Positions 46,081 to 54,518 of a DNA stretch of 64,000 nt are shown piece by piece. The stretch is from Mesobacillus sp. S13. GTDB taxonomy: Bacteria > Bacillota > Bacilli > Bacillales > Cytobacillaceae. The translations under genes were made by a program, and so were the position numbers. Under the pieces are notes generated by a model, which saw only the letters and a list, made by a program, of their open reading frames with translations, was not told the origin of the DNA and ran no database searches. The stretch's first letter is position 1; each line of letters starts with the position of its first letter. The stretch spans positions 1,259,001 to 1,323,000 of the forward strand of contig NZ_CP084622.1 of NCBI RefSeq assembly GCF_020422885.1, in the 5' to 3' direction.

Positions 46081-46485
46081 ATGGAGACAACTAAAAGACA
46101 GATTCATAGTTCATTGAAGGTTTTATTGGTATCGGACCTGGAAAAATCGCGGAAGTTTTACAGTGATGTATTAGGCTGTGAGGTCACGGACTGGTGGGCC
46201 ATCCGTGATGGATTTTCAGGGCTGGCAATAAAACTGTTAGAAGCCAGCGACCCTAAAGAAGTGAGGCCTAATCCGCCGGCAGCAGGGGATCAGCAGGGAT
46301 TCGATCTTTATTGCTATGTAGAAGATTGGAATTCGCTTGATGAGTTATACCATGAATTCAAGGAAAAGGGGGCGCATATTGCCATCGAGCCACGGGTTGA
46401 TGAAAATAATGGTCCCTGGAAGGAGTTTGCCGTCAAAGACCTTGATGGCTATTGCATTGCTTTTGGCGGAACAGACGGCTTTTGA
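46081..46485 (+). CDS. VOC (glyoxalase-fold) family protein
   Basis: A 134-residue vicinal-oxygen-chelate domain protein: LKVLLVSDLEKSRKFYSDVLGCEV at the start and EFAVKDLDGYCIAFG at the end, the usual two beta-alpha-beta-beta-beta modules. The ribosome site AGGAGGT and an 18-bp gap place it in the same transcript as the STAND regulator. It could be a metal-dependent enzyme or a ligand-binding protein for the same pathway; the substrate is unknown. Confidence 0.8.
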   Translation: METTKRQIHSSLKVLLVSDLEKSRKFYSDVLGCEVTDWWAIRDGFSGLAIKLLEASDPKEVRPNPPAAGDQQGFDLYCYVEDWNSLDELYHEFKEKGAHIAIEPRVDENNGPWKEFAVKDLDGYCIAFGGTDGF

Positions 46486-46513
46486 ATTGGAACTTTTGCA
46501 ACCTTTTATTGCC

Positions 46514-46831
46514 TTAAGCCACAGTTAAAATGGTGTCAAAATAACTCTTCAGGATCAGCCATCTTGCAGGATAGGTGATAGCAAAATCCTTTATAGATTC
46601 ATTTGAGTACATCAGCAGGCAATCGATCTGCTTTTTATGGAGTTTTAGATCATAGAGCAGGGCGTGTGGAATCGTATAATGCTCGTTCAGCTGATATGGA
46701 TTTAATTTTACAGGCTGAATTCTCTCTTTCTTCATGAAATCAAGCATCAGGTTTTGCTGTATTTCAGCACTTTTATTATCGGCTTGTCCGTTTATATGAA
46801 TCTTTTCATTGATCAAATAGATTCCCATCAT
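46514..46831 (-). CDS. Conserved-looking small protein, unknown
   Basis: A 105-residue soluble protein (MMGIYLINEKIHINGQADNK...) with GGAGGGG six bases before the ATG, so it is probably real. There are no membrane helices and no motif I recognise. It is convergent with the VOC gene and lies in the gap between the regulator and the transporter genes. Confidence 0.6.
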   Translation of the reverse strand: MMGIYLINEKIHINGQADNKSAEIQQNLMLDFMKKERIQPVKLNPYQLNEHYTIPHALLYDLKLHKKQIDCLLMYSNESIKDFAITYPARWLILKSYFDTILTVA

Positions 46832-46931
46832 AGATATCCCCTCCATGCTTTAGGCAGTTTAGTAACGTTATTGCCATAAACATTGGAGGGGATACTATTT
46901 TATCCGGAACTTTTAGCTAAAAAAGTCCATT

Positions 46932-47189
46932 TTACCGATGTCGGTACTTAAAAATCAATCCTGCAATGATATTTCCCGGTATGAACAAAATATTCGATTG
47001 CAGGTTCATATGAAGGATTTCTTCCTGCACAGGCATTTCCTCGTACATTTGACTTTGTGAAAGCTGCTTCTTTTTCTTTATTTCTTCCATTCTTTTGATA
47101 TATCTGTACTGGATTGGAACCATGATAGCAGTGGTAATGATCAATGGCAGTGTGAAAAGGATAAGAATAAACCAAAATACAGAATCCAT
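46932..47189 (-). CDS. Small membrane protein, unknown
   Basis: An 85-residue product with one N-terminal helix (VFWFILILFTLPLIITTAIMV), a basic segment (RYIKRMEEIKKKKQ) and a C-terminal hydrophobic stretch (ILFIPGNIIAGLIF). AAGGGGGA precedes the ATG. I do not recognise the family. It is divergent from the binding-protein gene at 47378 and shares its promoter gap. Confidence 0.6.
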   Translation of the reverse strand: MDSVFWFILILFTLPLIITTAIMVPIQYRYIKRMEEIKKKKQLSQSQMYEEMPVQEEILHMNLQSNILFIPGNIIAGLIFKYRHR

Positions 47190-47293
47190 CGAAGTTGTCC
47201 CCCTTTTTATGTATCTCTCTATACGGAATACGCCTCTTTTTGGTTTTGCTTTAAACTGTATTTTAGAACTACAACAATTAATCTCCAGCGTGA

Positions 47294-47326
47294 TGTAACT
47301 CATTTGTAACTGGCATTCTTTAAGAT
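47294..47326 (+). promoter_or_regulatory. SARP/BTAD-type activator box and -10, promoter of the binding-protein gene
   Basis: TGTAACT at 47294-47300 and again at 47305-47311 (11-bp pitch), then nine bases, then TAAGAT as -10. There is no -35 consensus; the second heptamer overlaps the -35 region. The identical design occurs at 56191-56223. This is the arrangement of SARP-activated promoters and suggests binding by the BTAD regulator encoded upstream. Confidence 0.7.
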
Positions 47327-47377
47327 GATGTCAAAGCTTGTGGGCTTTGGAATACCATTTTTAAAGGGGGAAAGGAA

Positions 47378-48622
47378 ATGAAAGCTGGTCAGCGGAATTT
47401 TGTTTTATCTTTTATGCTTATTTTGGTCCTGTTGTTTACAAGTGCCTGCAGTGGATCGGGGACAGAAAAGTCAGGAGGCACTGAAGGGAAAGAAGGAAAC
47501 GATGAACCGAAGAACACCGAACCGATCAAGATTGGGGTGCTGGCTTCACAGACAGGCGGACTTGAGGCTTATGGGAAGCAGACTCTTCGCGGATTCGAGC
47601 TCGGCCTTGAATACGCAACTAATGGAACAAATGAAGTAGCGGGCCGTAAAATACAATTCATAGTTGAAGATACAGAAACCAAACCTGAGGTAGCCGTCCA
47701 GAAAGCGACTAAACTTCTTGAAGAGGATGAAGTAGACTTCCTTGTCGGATCTTCAAGCTCAGGTGACACGCTGGCAGTCCTGCCATTGGCTGAGGAATAT
47801 GAAAAAATCATGATCGTCGAGCCGGCTGTAGCGGACAGCATCACAGGCTCTGAATTCAATGAATATATCTTCCGCACAGCGCGTAACTCTTCTCAGGATG
47901 CTGTTGCGGGTGCAGCTGCAATTGCCAAAGATGGCGTGAAAATCGCCACTCTTGCACCGGATTATTCTTTTGGCCGCGATGGCGTCGCAGCCTTCAAAGA
48001 AGCGGCAGAAAAGCTGGGCGCGGAGATCGTCCATGAAGAATATGCAGATCCTGCTGCAACTGACTTCACTTCGAACATCCAGAAAATCATCGACCAAAAA
48101 CCGGATTACTTATTTGTCGTCTGGGCTGGAGCGAATTCTCCTTGGAACCAGATTTCAGATATGAAGGTCCAGGAAAAAGGAATCAAAATTTCCACAGGTG
48201 CTCCTGATATCGCAGCACTTGCAACGATGGAGCCGCTTGTCGGTATGGAAGGCTTCACAGTCTATTATCATGATCTCCCGCAAAATGATATCAATAAATG
48301 GCTTGTTGATGAACATAAAAAGCGCTTTAACGGTGAGCTTCCAGATCTATTCACGCCAGGAGGCATGACAGCCGCGATGGCAATTGTCGAAGCTTTGAAG
48401 AAAACAGAGGGTGACACGGATTCCAAGAAATTAATCAAGACAATGGAAGGAATGAGCTTTGATTCACCGAAAGGCAAAATGACCTTCCGTGAAGAGGATC
48501 ATCAGGCACTCCAAGCATTATACGCAATCAAATTGGAGAAAAAGGATGGGGTTGACTATCCAGTTCCAGTCCTGATCCGCGAGCTCTCTCCAGAAGAAAC
48601 AGCTCCGCCGATCCGGAATTAA
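47378..48622 (+). CDS. livK: ABC importer substrate-binding lipoprotein, branched-chain/aromatic type
   Basis: A 414-residue extracellular binding protein of the Leu/Ile/Val-aromatic periplasmic-binding-protein type (Peripla_BP_6). Its lipobox is LLFTSAC (Cys24), with a low-complexity linker of G, S, E and T before IKIGVLASQTGGLEAYGKQTL. Motifs include VGSSSSGDTLAVLPLAE and APDYSFGRDGVAAFKEAAE. It has its own activator-type promoter and a strong hairpin behind it, so it should be made in excess of the membrane parts. The ligand is unknown. Confidence 0.9.
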   Translation: MKAGQRNFVLSFMLILVLLFTSACSGSGTEKSGGTEGKEGNDEPKNTEPIKIGVLASQTGGLEAYGKQTLRGFELGLEYATNGTNEVAGRKIQFIVEDTETKPEVAVQKATKLLEEDEVDFLVGSSSSGDTLAVLPLAEEYEKIMIVEPAVADSITGSEFNEYIFRTARNSSQDAVAGAAAIAKDGVKIATLAPDYSFGRDGVAAFKEAAEKLGAEIVHEEYADPAATDFTSNIQKIIDQKPDYLFVVWAGANSPWNQISDMKVQEKGIKISTGAPDIAALATMEPLVGMEGFTVYYHDLPQNDINKWLVDEHKKRFNGELPDLFTPGGMTAAMAIVEALKKTEGDTDSKKLIKTMEGMSFDSPKGKMTFREEDHQALQALYAIKLEKKDGVDYPVPVLIRELSPEETAPPIRN

Positions 48623-48660
48623 TAAGAAAAATAAGAAAGTATAAAATCACCTGGAGAGCT

Positions 48661-48776
48661 GTCCAGCTCCAGCGCCTAGCCCCTCGAGACGCTTCGGTCC
48701 TGCCAATGAAGTCAAAGAACGACTTCACTGCCAGGCCCTCCAGCGCTTGTCGGGGCTGTACAAGGCGCTTTCGCTC
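48661..48776 (+). repeat. Dispersed cruciform repeat, long copy
   Basis: An outer stem uses AGCGCCTAGCCCC and GGGGCT...GGCGCT. An inner stem is GAAGTC (48708-48713) with GACTTC (48721-48726), extended by CCTG/CAGG to 13 of 15 paired positions. It lies between the binding-protein gene and livG, directly before a strong terminator hairpin. Confidence 0.85.
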
Positions 48777-48783
48777 CAAATAT

Positions 48784-48826
48784 CATAATGAACTTCGGTA
48801 ACCTAGCCGAAGTTCATTATGCTTTT
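48784..48826 (+). terminator. Strong hairpin between livK and livG
   Basis: A perfect 15-bp stem (CATAATGAACTTCGG) around eight bases, followed by CTTTT. It probably stops most RNA after the binding-protein gene and lets some through to the permease genes. Confidence 0.85.
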
Positions 48827-48873
48827 ACTAAATCGGGTGCAAAGGCGTAATTCAATCAAGGGTGGTGAAGTAG

Positions 48874-49647
48874 ATGACGGCAATTATCGAGACGAAAGAC
48901 CTCAGCATTACATTTGGCGGCCATACCGCCGTAGATTCTGTCAGCATTTCCGTTCCGCATAATCATTTCAAATCAATCATCGGTCCAAACGGTGCCGGAA
49001 AAACGACTTTCTTCAACCTGTTAAGCGGACAGCTCGTGCCGACAAAGGGACAGGTCATGTATAAAGGCAATGACATCACAAAGCTTTCTCCAACCAAAAG
49101 GACGAGGGCCGGAATCGGAAGGTCCTTCCAGATCACCAATGTCTTCCCAAATTTGACGGTAATCGAAAATGTCCGTCTTGCAGTCCAGTCACATGAAGGG
49201 GTCCGCTTTCAGATGCTCAGGCATTTCCGTTCTTTTAAAAAGTTTGAGGAACAGGCAGTAGAGTGGCTGAAACTGGTCTTGCTTGATGGCAAGAAGGATG
49301 CGTTAGCGAGGAACCTTGCCCACGGTGAAAAAAGGAAGCTGGAAATAGCGATGCTGCTGGCTTTGAACACCGAAGTGCTGCTGCTTGATGAACCGACGGC
49401 AGGCATGTCACTGGAAGAGGTTCCGGCAATCCTGGAGGTAATCAGGAAAATCAAGGAGCGTGGCGACCGGACGATCATTTTGATTGAACACAAAATGGAT
49501 ATGATCATGGATCTTTCGGATTCGATCATGGTTTTATTCAATGGTGCTCTGCTCGCCGATGGGACACCGGAGGAAATCATGAAAAATGAAACGGTCCAAT
49601 CTGCATATTTGGGAGGTTTGCATAGTGAGCACGCTGCTGAAGCTTGA
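48874..49647 (+). CDS. livG: ABC importer ATPase LivG type
   Basis: A 257-residue ATPase of the branched-chain/hydrophobic amino acid importer family. Walker A GPNGAGKTT, the LivG-typical GRSFQITNVFPNLTVIENV, a signature variant LAHGEKRKLEIAMLLAL and Walker B VLLLDEPTAGMS. AGGGTGGTG precedes the ATG. Its end overlaps livF by 23 bases. Confidence 0.92.
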   Translation: MTAIIETKDLSITFGGHTAVDSVSISVPHNHFKSIIGPNGAGKTTFFNLLSGQLVPTKGQVMYKGNDITKLSPTKRTRAGIGRSFQITNVFPNLTVIENVRLAVQSHEGVRFQMLRHFRSFKKFEEQAVEWLKLVLLDGKKDALARNLAHGEKRKLEIAMLLALNTEVLLLDEPTAGMSLEEVPAILEVIRKIKERGDRTIILIEHKMDMIMDLSDSIMVLFNGALLADGTPEEIMKNETVQSAYLGGLHSEHAAEA

Positions 49648-50332
49648 CCAGGTGGAGACATTCATAGGTCAGTATCATATCCTTCAAGGCATCTCTTTTG
49701 AAGTGCCAAAGGGGGAGGTTACCGTACTGCTTGGACGGAATGGTGCCGGAAAAACAACGACGCTGAGAACAATCATGGGACTGAACCCGGCTGCTAAAGG
49801 TACGGTTCATTTCAAAGGTGAAGAAATCAAGAGCCTGCCAACCTATACGATTGCCAATAAAGGCATCGGTTATGTTCCAGAAGATCAGGGGATTTTTGCC
49901 GGCTTGAGCGTAGAGGAAAATATAAAGGTAGCAATCAAAACAGAAAATGATGAAACGAGGCAGCGTTTGGATTGGATTCTTGAGCTTTTTCCTGATTTGA
50001 AAAAATTCTGGAAGAAACCGGGCGGGCTTTTGAGCGGCGGCCAGAAGCAGATGCTTTCTATCGCAAGGGCATATGTCAATGACAATGAACTGCTGTTGAT
50101 CGATGAACCAAGCAAAGGCCTCGCTCCGATTGTTGTGGAAAAGGTGATGGAGTCGATTCAGCAAATGAAGGATAAGACAACAATCATCCTTGTGGAACAA
50201 AATTTCATGATGGCCAGCTCAATAGGCGATAGCTTTTACATTATCGATGATGGCAGGACGGTTTCGAATGGCTCGATGAACCTCCTTCGTGAGGACGAAG
50301 AAATGAGAAGGAAATATCTCGGTATTGCTTAG
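49625..50332 (+). CDS. livF: ABC importer ATPase LivF type
   Basis: The second ATPase, 235 residues: Walker A GRNGAGKTT, GIGYVPEDQGIFAGLSVEEN, signature LLSGGQKQMLSIARAY, Walker B LLLIDEPSKGLAP. The GTG at 49625 lies 23 bases inside the livG gene after GGGAGG, so the two are coupled. The longer frame upstream overlaps livG without a site. Confidence 0.9.
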   Translation: MSTLLKLDQVETFIGQYHILQGISFEVPKGEVTVLLGRNGAGKTTTLRTIMGLNPAAKGTVHFKGEEIKSLPTYTIANKGIGYVPEDQGIFAGLSVEENIKVAIKTENDETRQRLDWILELFPDLKKFWKKPGGLLSGGQKQMLSIARAYVNDNELLLIDEPSKGLAPIVVEKVMESIQQMKDKTTIILVEQNFMMASSIGDSFYIIDDGRTVSNGSMNLLREDEEMRRKYLGIA

Positions 50333-50349
50333 GAAAGGGGGAAGCAAGA

Positions 50350-51210
50350 GTGGATGTATTGATTAATTTAAGCCTTAACGGCCTTGCCACAGGAATGCTG
50401 ATTTTCCTCCTGGCAGCCGGTCTTACCTTGATTTTCGGCCTGATGGATGTGCTTAATTTTGCCCATGGCGGTTTGTTTGCCTGGGGTGCCTACAGCGGCA
50501 TTTGGATATATTCAACAACAGGCAGCTTTTTTGCCGGGATCATCGGCGCCATCCTGACGGGCATGATCCTTGGAATTGTCACCGAGCGGTGGATCATCAA
50601 GCCGGTTTACGGCAACCATGTCCAGCAAATATTGATCACGCTTGGTCTGATGCTTGTTTTATCAGAGATGTTAAAAGTGGTATGGGGACCTAATCAGATT
50701 TCAGCAGCAACCCCTGATTACCTATCTGGCAGCTGGGAGTTTGGCGGGATCATCATCATCAAATACCGAATTTTCATCATTGCGGTAGGATTTGCCGTAT
50801 TCCTCGCTGTTCAATATTTGCTTAAAAAGACAAAAATCGGCCTTGTCGTCCGCGCCGGGGTAATGAACAAGGAAATGGTCCAATCACTTGGTGTCAACAT
50901 CCAGAGAGTGTTCATGTTCGTGTTCATGATTGGAGCTGGAATGGCGGCACTTGGCGGAATGCTTTTAGGACCATATTCAGGCGTGATTTATGCGGATATG
51001 GGCATGGAGTTCGCGATTCTTGCATTCATCGTGGTGGTCATTGGCGGAATGGGCAGCTTTACAGGATCGGTAATGGCCGCCATCTTAGTTGGCCTGTCAG
51101 GTTCATTCATGGCCTATTATGTTCCAGACCTCGCTTTGGCTGCGAACATGCTGCTGATGGCCGTCGTGCTTATTTTCAGGCCGCAGGGCTTATTCGGAGT
51201 AAAGGGGTGA
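50350..51210 (+). CDS. livH: ABC importer permease LivH type
   Basis: A 286-residue permease with eight or so helices: LSLNGLATGMLIFLLAAGLTLIFG, NFAHGGLFAWGAY and the EAA-like GVNIQRVFMFVFMIGAGMA region. The GTG start follows AAAGGGGGA. It is 17 bp after livF and seven bp before livM, part of one operon. Confidence 0.9.
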   Translation: MDVLINLSLNGLATGMLIFLLAAGLTLIFGLMDVLNFAHGGLFAWGAYSGIWIYSTTGSFFAGIIGAILTGMILGIVTERWIIKPVYGNHVQQILITLGLMLVLSEMLKVVWGPNQISAATPDYLSGSWEFGGIIIIKYRIFIIAVGFAVFLAVQYLLKKTKIGLVVRAGVMNKEMVQSLGVNIQRVFMFVFMIGAGMAALGGMLLGPYSGVIYADMGMEFAILAFIVVVIGGMGSFTGSVMAAILVGLSGSFMAYYVPDLALAANMLLMAVVLIFRPQGLFGVKG

Positions 51211-51217
51211 GAAGAGG

Positions 51218-52228
51218 ATGACAAGAATGTTTTCAAATCGCATGAACATCTTATATTTGATTGTCGCCGGGTTCCTGGCAGTACTTCCGTTTGTCTACGA
51301 TTCTAGAAGCATGCTCATCCTGCTCTCCCAGGTGTTCATTTTTGCTGTACTGGCGATGAGCTACGACATCCTGCTTGGATACACCGGCATCGTCTCGTTC
51401 GGCCATGCGATGTTCTTCGGGATCGGCGCGTATACAGTAGGAGTCTTCATGAAGAGGTTTGAACCCGAAACAAGCTACTTCCTTCTGGCAGTACTCTTCA
51501 CGATTATACTGACTGCTATCGTAAGTTATTTTGTCGGACTTTTGACATTGCGTTTGAAAAGCCATTTTTACGCAATGCTGACCATGGCATTCGCCGGATT
51601 GTTCTTGGTACTCGCTGAAAAATGGCGGACCGTAACTTATGGAAATGACGGCTTCACCTTCAGGGTTCCGGACTTCCTTAAGGACAGGACTGATTTCTAT
51701 CTGATTTGCCTTGGTTCGATGGTTCTGGTTTTTATTTTATTAAAAAGGTTCACCAATTCCCCGCTTGGAAGAGTTCTTCAGGCAATCAGGGAAAATGAGC
51801 AGCGTACAGAATCGCTTGGGTATAGTGTTTTACAATATAAAGTCATTGCCAGTGTCGTCTCGGGAGTGATCGCTGGGATTGCGGGGATTTTATATGCTGT
51901 TTCCTTAAGGTTCGTTAACACGAGTGTTTTTACAATGGATATCACGCTGGATGCCTTGCTGATGACGATCATCGGAGGAGTCGGGACGCTGGTCGGTGCC
52001 ATCATCGGTGCGGGAATCATTGAGTTTTCCCATCACTGGCTGACTGAGTTGGCAAAGGTTCATTGGATTTTTGAAAGATGGATCATCTTTTTCGGCATCA
52101 TTTACATCCTTGCAGTCATGTTCTTCCCTCAGGGGATTGTCGGTTCGCTGCAAAAGCTGAAATTGAGAAAGAAAAAGAAGATTGAGGTCACGGTTGATTC
52201 AGAGACAGTAAGCCAGGGAGAGTCATGA
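51218..52228 (+). CDS. livM: ABC importer permease LivM type
   Basis: The second permease, 336 residues: ILLGYTGIVSFGHAMFFGIGAY near residues 50-70 (fragment GYTGIVSFGHAMFFGIGAY), FTNSPLGRVLQAIRENEQRTESLGY and GIIYILAVMFFPQGIVG. An ATG three codons further is also possible. Its stop overlaps the start of the following 59-residue gene. Confidence 0.9.
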   Translation: MTRMFSNRMNILYLIVAGFLAVLPFVYDSRSMLILLSQVFIFAVLAMSYDILLGYTGIVSFGHAMFFGIGAYTVGVFMKRFEPETSYFLLAVLFTIILTAIVSYFVGLLTLRLKSHFYAMLTMAFAGLFLVLAEKWRTVTYGNDGFTFRVPDFLKDRTDFYLICLGSMVLVFILLKRFTNSPLGRVLQAIRENEQRTESLGYSVLQYKVIASVVSGVIAGIAGILYAVSLRFVNTSVFTMDITLDALLMTIIGGVGTLVGAIIGAGIIEFSHHWLTELAKVHWIFERWIIFFGIIYILAVMFFPQGIVGSLQKLKLRKKKKIEVTVDSETVSQGES

Positions 52229-52407
52229 TGGAAACAAAGCAAGTTACTTCATTCGTACTCCGCTTCCAGCTCACGGACATCGAAAGTGACAGCGGCAGAA
52301 AATACTGGAGGGTCAAGGTAACCCATGTGCAGGAAGAAAAAGAAGCAGTGTTTGATTCTTTAGAGTCTGCAATGGAATTTATCAAAGGAATTGTCGGAGA
52401 ATCATAG
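52228..52407 (+). CDS. 59-residue protein coupled to the importer, unknown
   Basis: METKQVTSFVLRFQ... is a small soluble, charged protein with a beta-like first half (WRVKVTHVQ) and a helical tail (SLESAMEFIKGIV). Its start overlaps the livM stop and GGGAGAG precedes it, so it is translated with the transporter. I do not recognise the family. It could be a small accessory of the importer or of the next enzymes. Confidence 0.7.
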   Translation: METKQVTSFVLRFQLTDIESDSGRKYWRVKVTHVQEEKEAVFDSLESAMEFIKGIVGES

Positions 52408-52450
52408 TACGGGTTTTCTTTTAAGTATGAACTTTTGCACTTAGATTAGT

Positions 52451-52570
52451 GTCTAGCTCCAGCGCCTACCCCCTCGAGGTCGCTTCAGTCCTGCCAATGA
52501 AGTCTAAGAACGACTTCACTGTCAGGCCCTCCAGCGCTTGTCGGGGCTGACCAAGGCGCTTGCGCTTTTC
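52451..52570 (+). repeat. Dispersed cruciform repeat, long copy inside the operon
   Basis: It has the same two-stem layout as the copy at 48661 with a few paired changes. It fills the gap between the 59-residue gene and the KAS III-like gene and ends only five bases before that gene's AGGAGG ribosome site, so it may influence translation or RNA stability. Confidence 0.85.
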
Positions 52571-52587
52571 TTATAGGAGGAACCAAG

Positions 52588-53604
52588 ATGCAGATTGGCA
52601 TTGTTAGTACGGGAATCTACCTTCCTGAAAATTTTGTCACAGGAGCAGAAATTGCTTTGTTGGCAGGAATTCCCGAACCTGTTGTGGAAGAAAAAATGGG
52701 AATCAGGAAAAAGCCGGTGCCAGGGCCGGAAGACCATACATGTGAAATGGGAATCAAGGCTGCGAGGATAGCATTGGAAAAAGCGGATCTGGATCCGCTG
52801 GATATCGACCTTGTCATCTATATTGGCGAGGAATACAAGGAGTACCCATTATGGACTGCCGGCATCAAATTGCAGGAGGAAATCGGTGCAAGAAATGCCT
52901 GGGCCTTCGACACGGCCTTAAGATGCGGAACGACTGTGATGGCTCTTAAGCTGGCGAAGGGAATGATGGCCTCTGATCCAGCAATCAATACCGTCCTCCT
53001 CGCCGGAGGCTACCGAAATGGTGATTTCATAGATTACCAGAATCCGAGAACAAGGTTCATGTACAATCTCGGAGCGGGCGGCGGTGCGATTATCTTGCAA
53101 AAGGGCCATCAGGAAAACATTCTTCTCGAAACAGAAATGATTACGGATGGTTCTTTTTCCGAGGATGTCGTCGTCGTTGCCGGGGGAACAAAAAATCCGA
53201 TTTCAGCAGAAAGCCTGGCACAAGGCCTGTATCAGTTGGATGTCCTCGATCCGAAGGGAATGAAGGAGCGGCTCGAACAAAAGTCGATGGCCAATTTTTT
53301 AAAAGTCATCCGTCGGTCCGTGGAGAAAAGCGGTTTTTCCGAGAAGGACATCGCCTACATTGGAATGCTTCACATGAAACGGTCGGCTCATGAATTTGTA
53401 TTGAGGGAGCTGGGGCTAGAGGGCGAAAACTCCATCTACCTGGAAGACTATGGGCACATCGGACAGATTGACCAGATCCTGTCTCTGGAATTGGCAGAAA
53501 AGGCAGGAAAATTAAAGGACGGAGACGTTGTCGTCCTAGTCAGTGCCGGCATCGGCTATGCATGGGGAGCAACGACTATTGTTTGGGGGAAGGGCGTGTT
53601 GTAA
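52588..53604 (+). CDS. KAS III/thiolase-superfamily acyltransferase, unusual active site
   Basis: A 338-residue FabH-like enzyme that should join or transfer acyl units from CoA or ACP. The nucleophilic Cys113 is in FDTALRCGTT, where FabH has its AACxG loop, and His262 (LHMKRSAHEF) takes the HQAN histidine position. The usual Asn of GNTS is replaced by His290 (YGHIGQID), giving a Cys-His-His set. Its stop overlaps the hydrolase start by one base. It is not the housekeeping fabH; context suggests a dedicated pathway. Confidence 0.82.
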   Translation: MQIGIVSTGIYLPENFVTGAEIALLAGIPEPVVEEKMGIRKKPVPGPEDHTCEMGIKAARIALEKADLDPLDIDLVIYIGEEYKEYPLWTAGIKLQEEIGARNAWAFDTALRCGTTVMALKLAKGMMASDPAINTVLLAGGYRNGDFIDYQNPRTRFMYNLGAGGGAIILQKGHQENILLETEMITDGSFSEDVVVVAGGTKNPISAESLAQGLYQLDVLDPKGMKERLEQKSMANFLKVIRRSVEKSGFSEKDIAYIGMLHMKRSAHEFVLRELGLEGENSIYLEDYGHIGQIDQILSLELAEKAGKLKDGDVVVLVSAGIGYAWGATTIVWGKGVL

Positions 53605-54506
53605 TGGAAAAAACGGCAGTTGAATTGAAGAAGGTTGACTTGCCAAATGGGGAAACAATCGCGTATAGGGAACGGGACGGCGGAACTAAAAATGTACTAC
53701 TGGTCCATGGCAATATGACATCATCTAAGCATTGGGATTTGTTGATTGATGGAATCGCCCCTGAATATAAAGTATATGCGATAGACCTGCGGGGATTTGG
53801 CGAGTCCAGCTATCATCAGCCAGTCATGTCGATCAAGGATTTTTCCGATGATGTAAAAATGTTTGTCGATGAAATTGGGCTGAAGGATTTTTCACTTGTT
53901 GGCTGGTCAACAGGAGGAGCGGTAGGAATGCAGTTTGCCGCTGATTACCCTGGCTATTGTGAAAAGCTTGTGCTGCTCGCTTCGGCATCCACAAGAGGAT
54001 ATCCGTTCTTCGGCACAAGTGCGGAAGGGCTGCCTGATGTGAATAATAGGCTGGTTACTTATGAGGAAGTTAAGGAAGATGCTGGTAAAACGTTAGCCGT
54101 CCAGAGTGCTTACGACCAGCAAAATAGAGGATTTCTAAAGGCGATGTGGAATATCTTGATTTATACCGATCGTCAACCGGAAGAGCGGCATTATGACGAG
54201 TATGTTGATGATATGCTCTCGCAGCGCAATCTGGCTGAAGTCTACCATTCTCTTAATACTTTTAACATCAGTGCTTTAAATAATGGCTTGAAGGATGGTA
54301 CTAATCAGGTAAAGGACATCCAGATTCCTGTGCTTGTGCTCCGGGGTGACCGGGATCTCGTTGTCACTGAGAGAATGGCAGATGAGATTGTAGAGGACTT
54401 TGCTGGACGTGCAAAGTTTGTGGTATTGAAGGATTGCGGTCACTCTCCATTAGTGGATGACCTGGATCAGTTGTTGCAGCATATCGAAGGATTTTTAGCA
54501 GAGTAG
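53604..54506 (+). CDS. Alpha/beta hydrolase
   Basis: A 300-residue alpha/beta hydrolase. The oxyanion motif is LLVHGNMTS, the nucleophile Ser102 (GWSTGG), the acid probably Asp251 (RGDRD) and the base His280 (DCGHSP). The ATG overlaps the KAS III-like stop (TAATG). It could hydrolyse an ester, thioester, enol-lactone or a C-C bond of the pathway's product; motifs do not decide. Confidence 0.88.
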   Translation: MEKTAVELKKVDLPNGETIAYRERDGGTKNVLLVHGNMTSSKHWDLLIDGIAPEYKVYAIDLRGFGESSYHQPVMSIKDFSDDVKMFVDEIGLKDFSLVGWSTGGAVGMQFAADYPGYCEKLVLLASASTRGYPFFGTSAEGLPDVNNRLVTYEEVKEDAGKTLAVQSAYDQQNRGFLKAMWNILIYTDRQPEERHYDEYVDDMLSQRNLAEVYHSLNTFNISALNNGLKDGTNQVKDIQIPVLVLRGDRDLVVTERMADEIVEDFAGRAKFVVLKDCGHSPLVDDLDQLLQHIEGFLAE

Positions 54507-54518
54507 GAAGGTGTTTTT

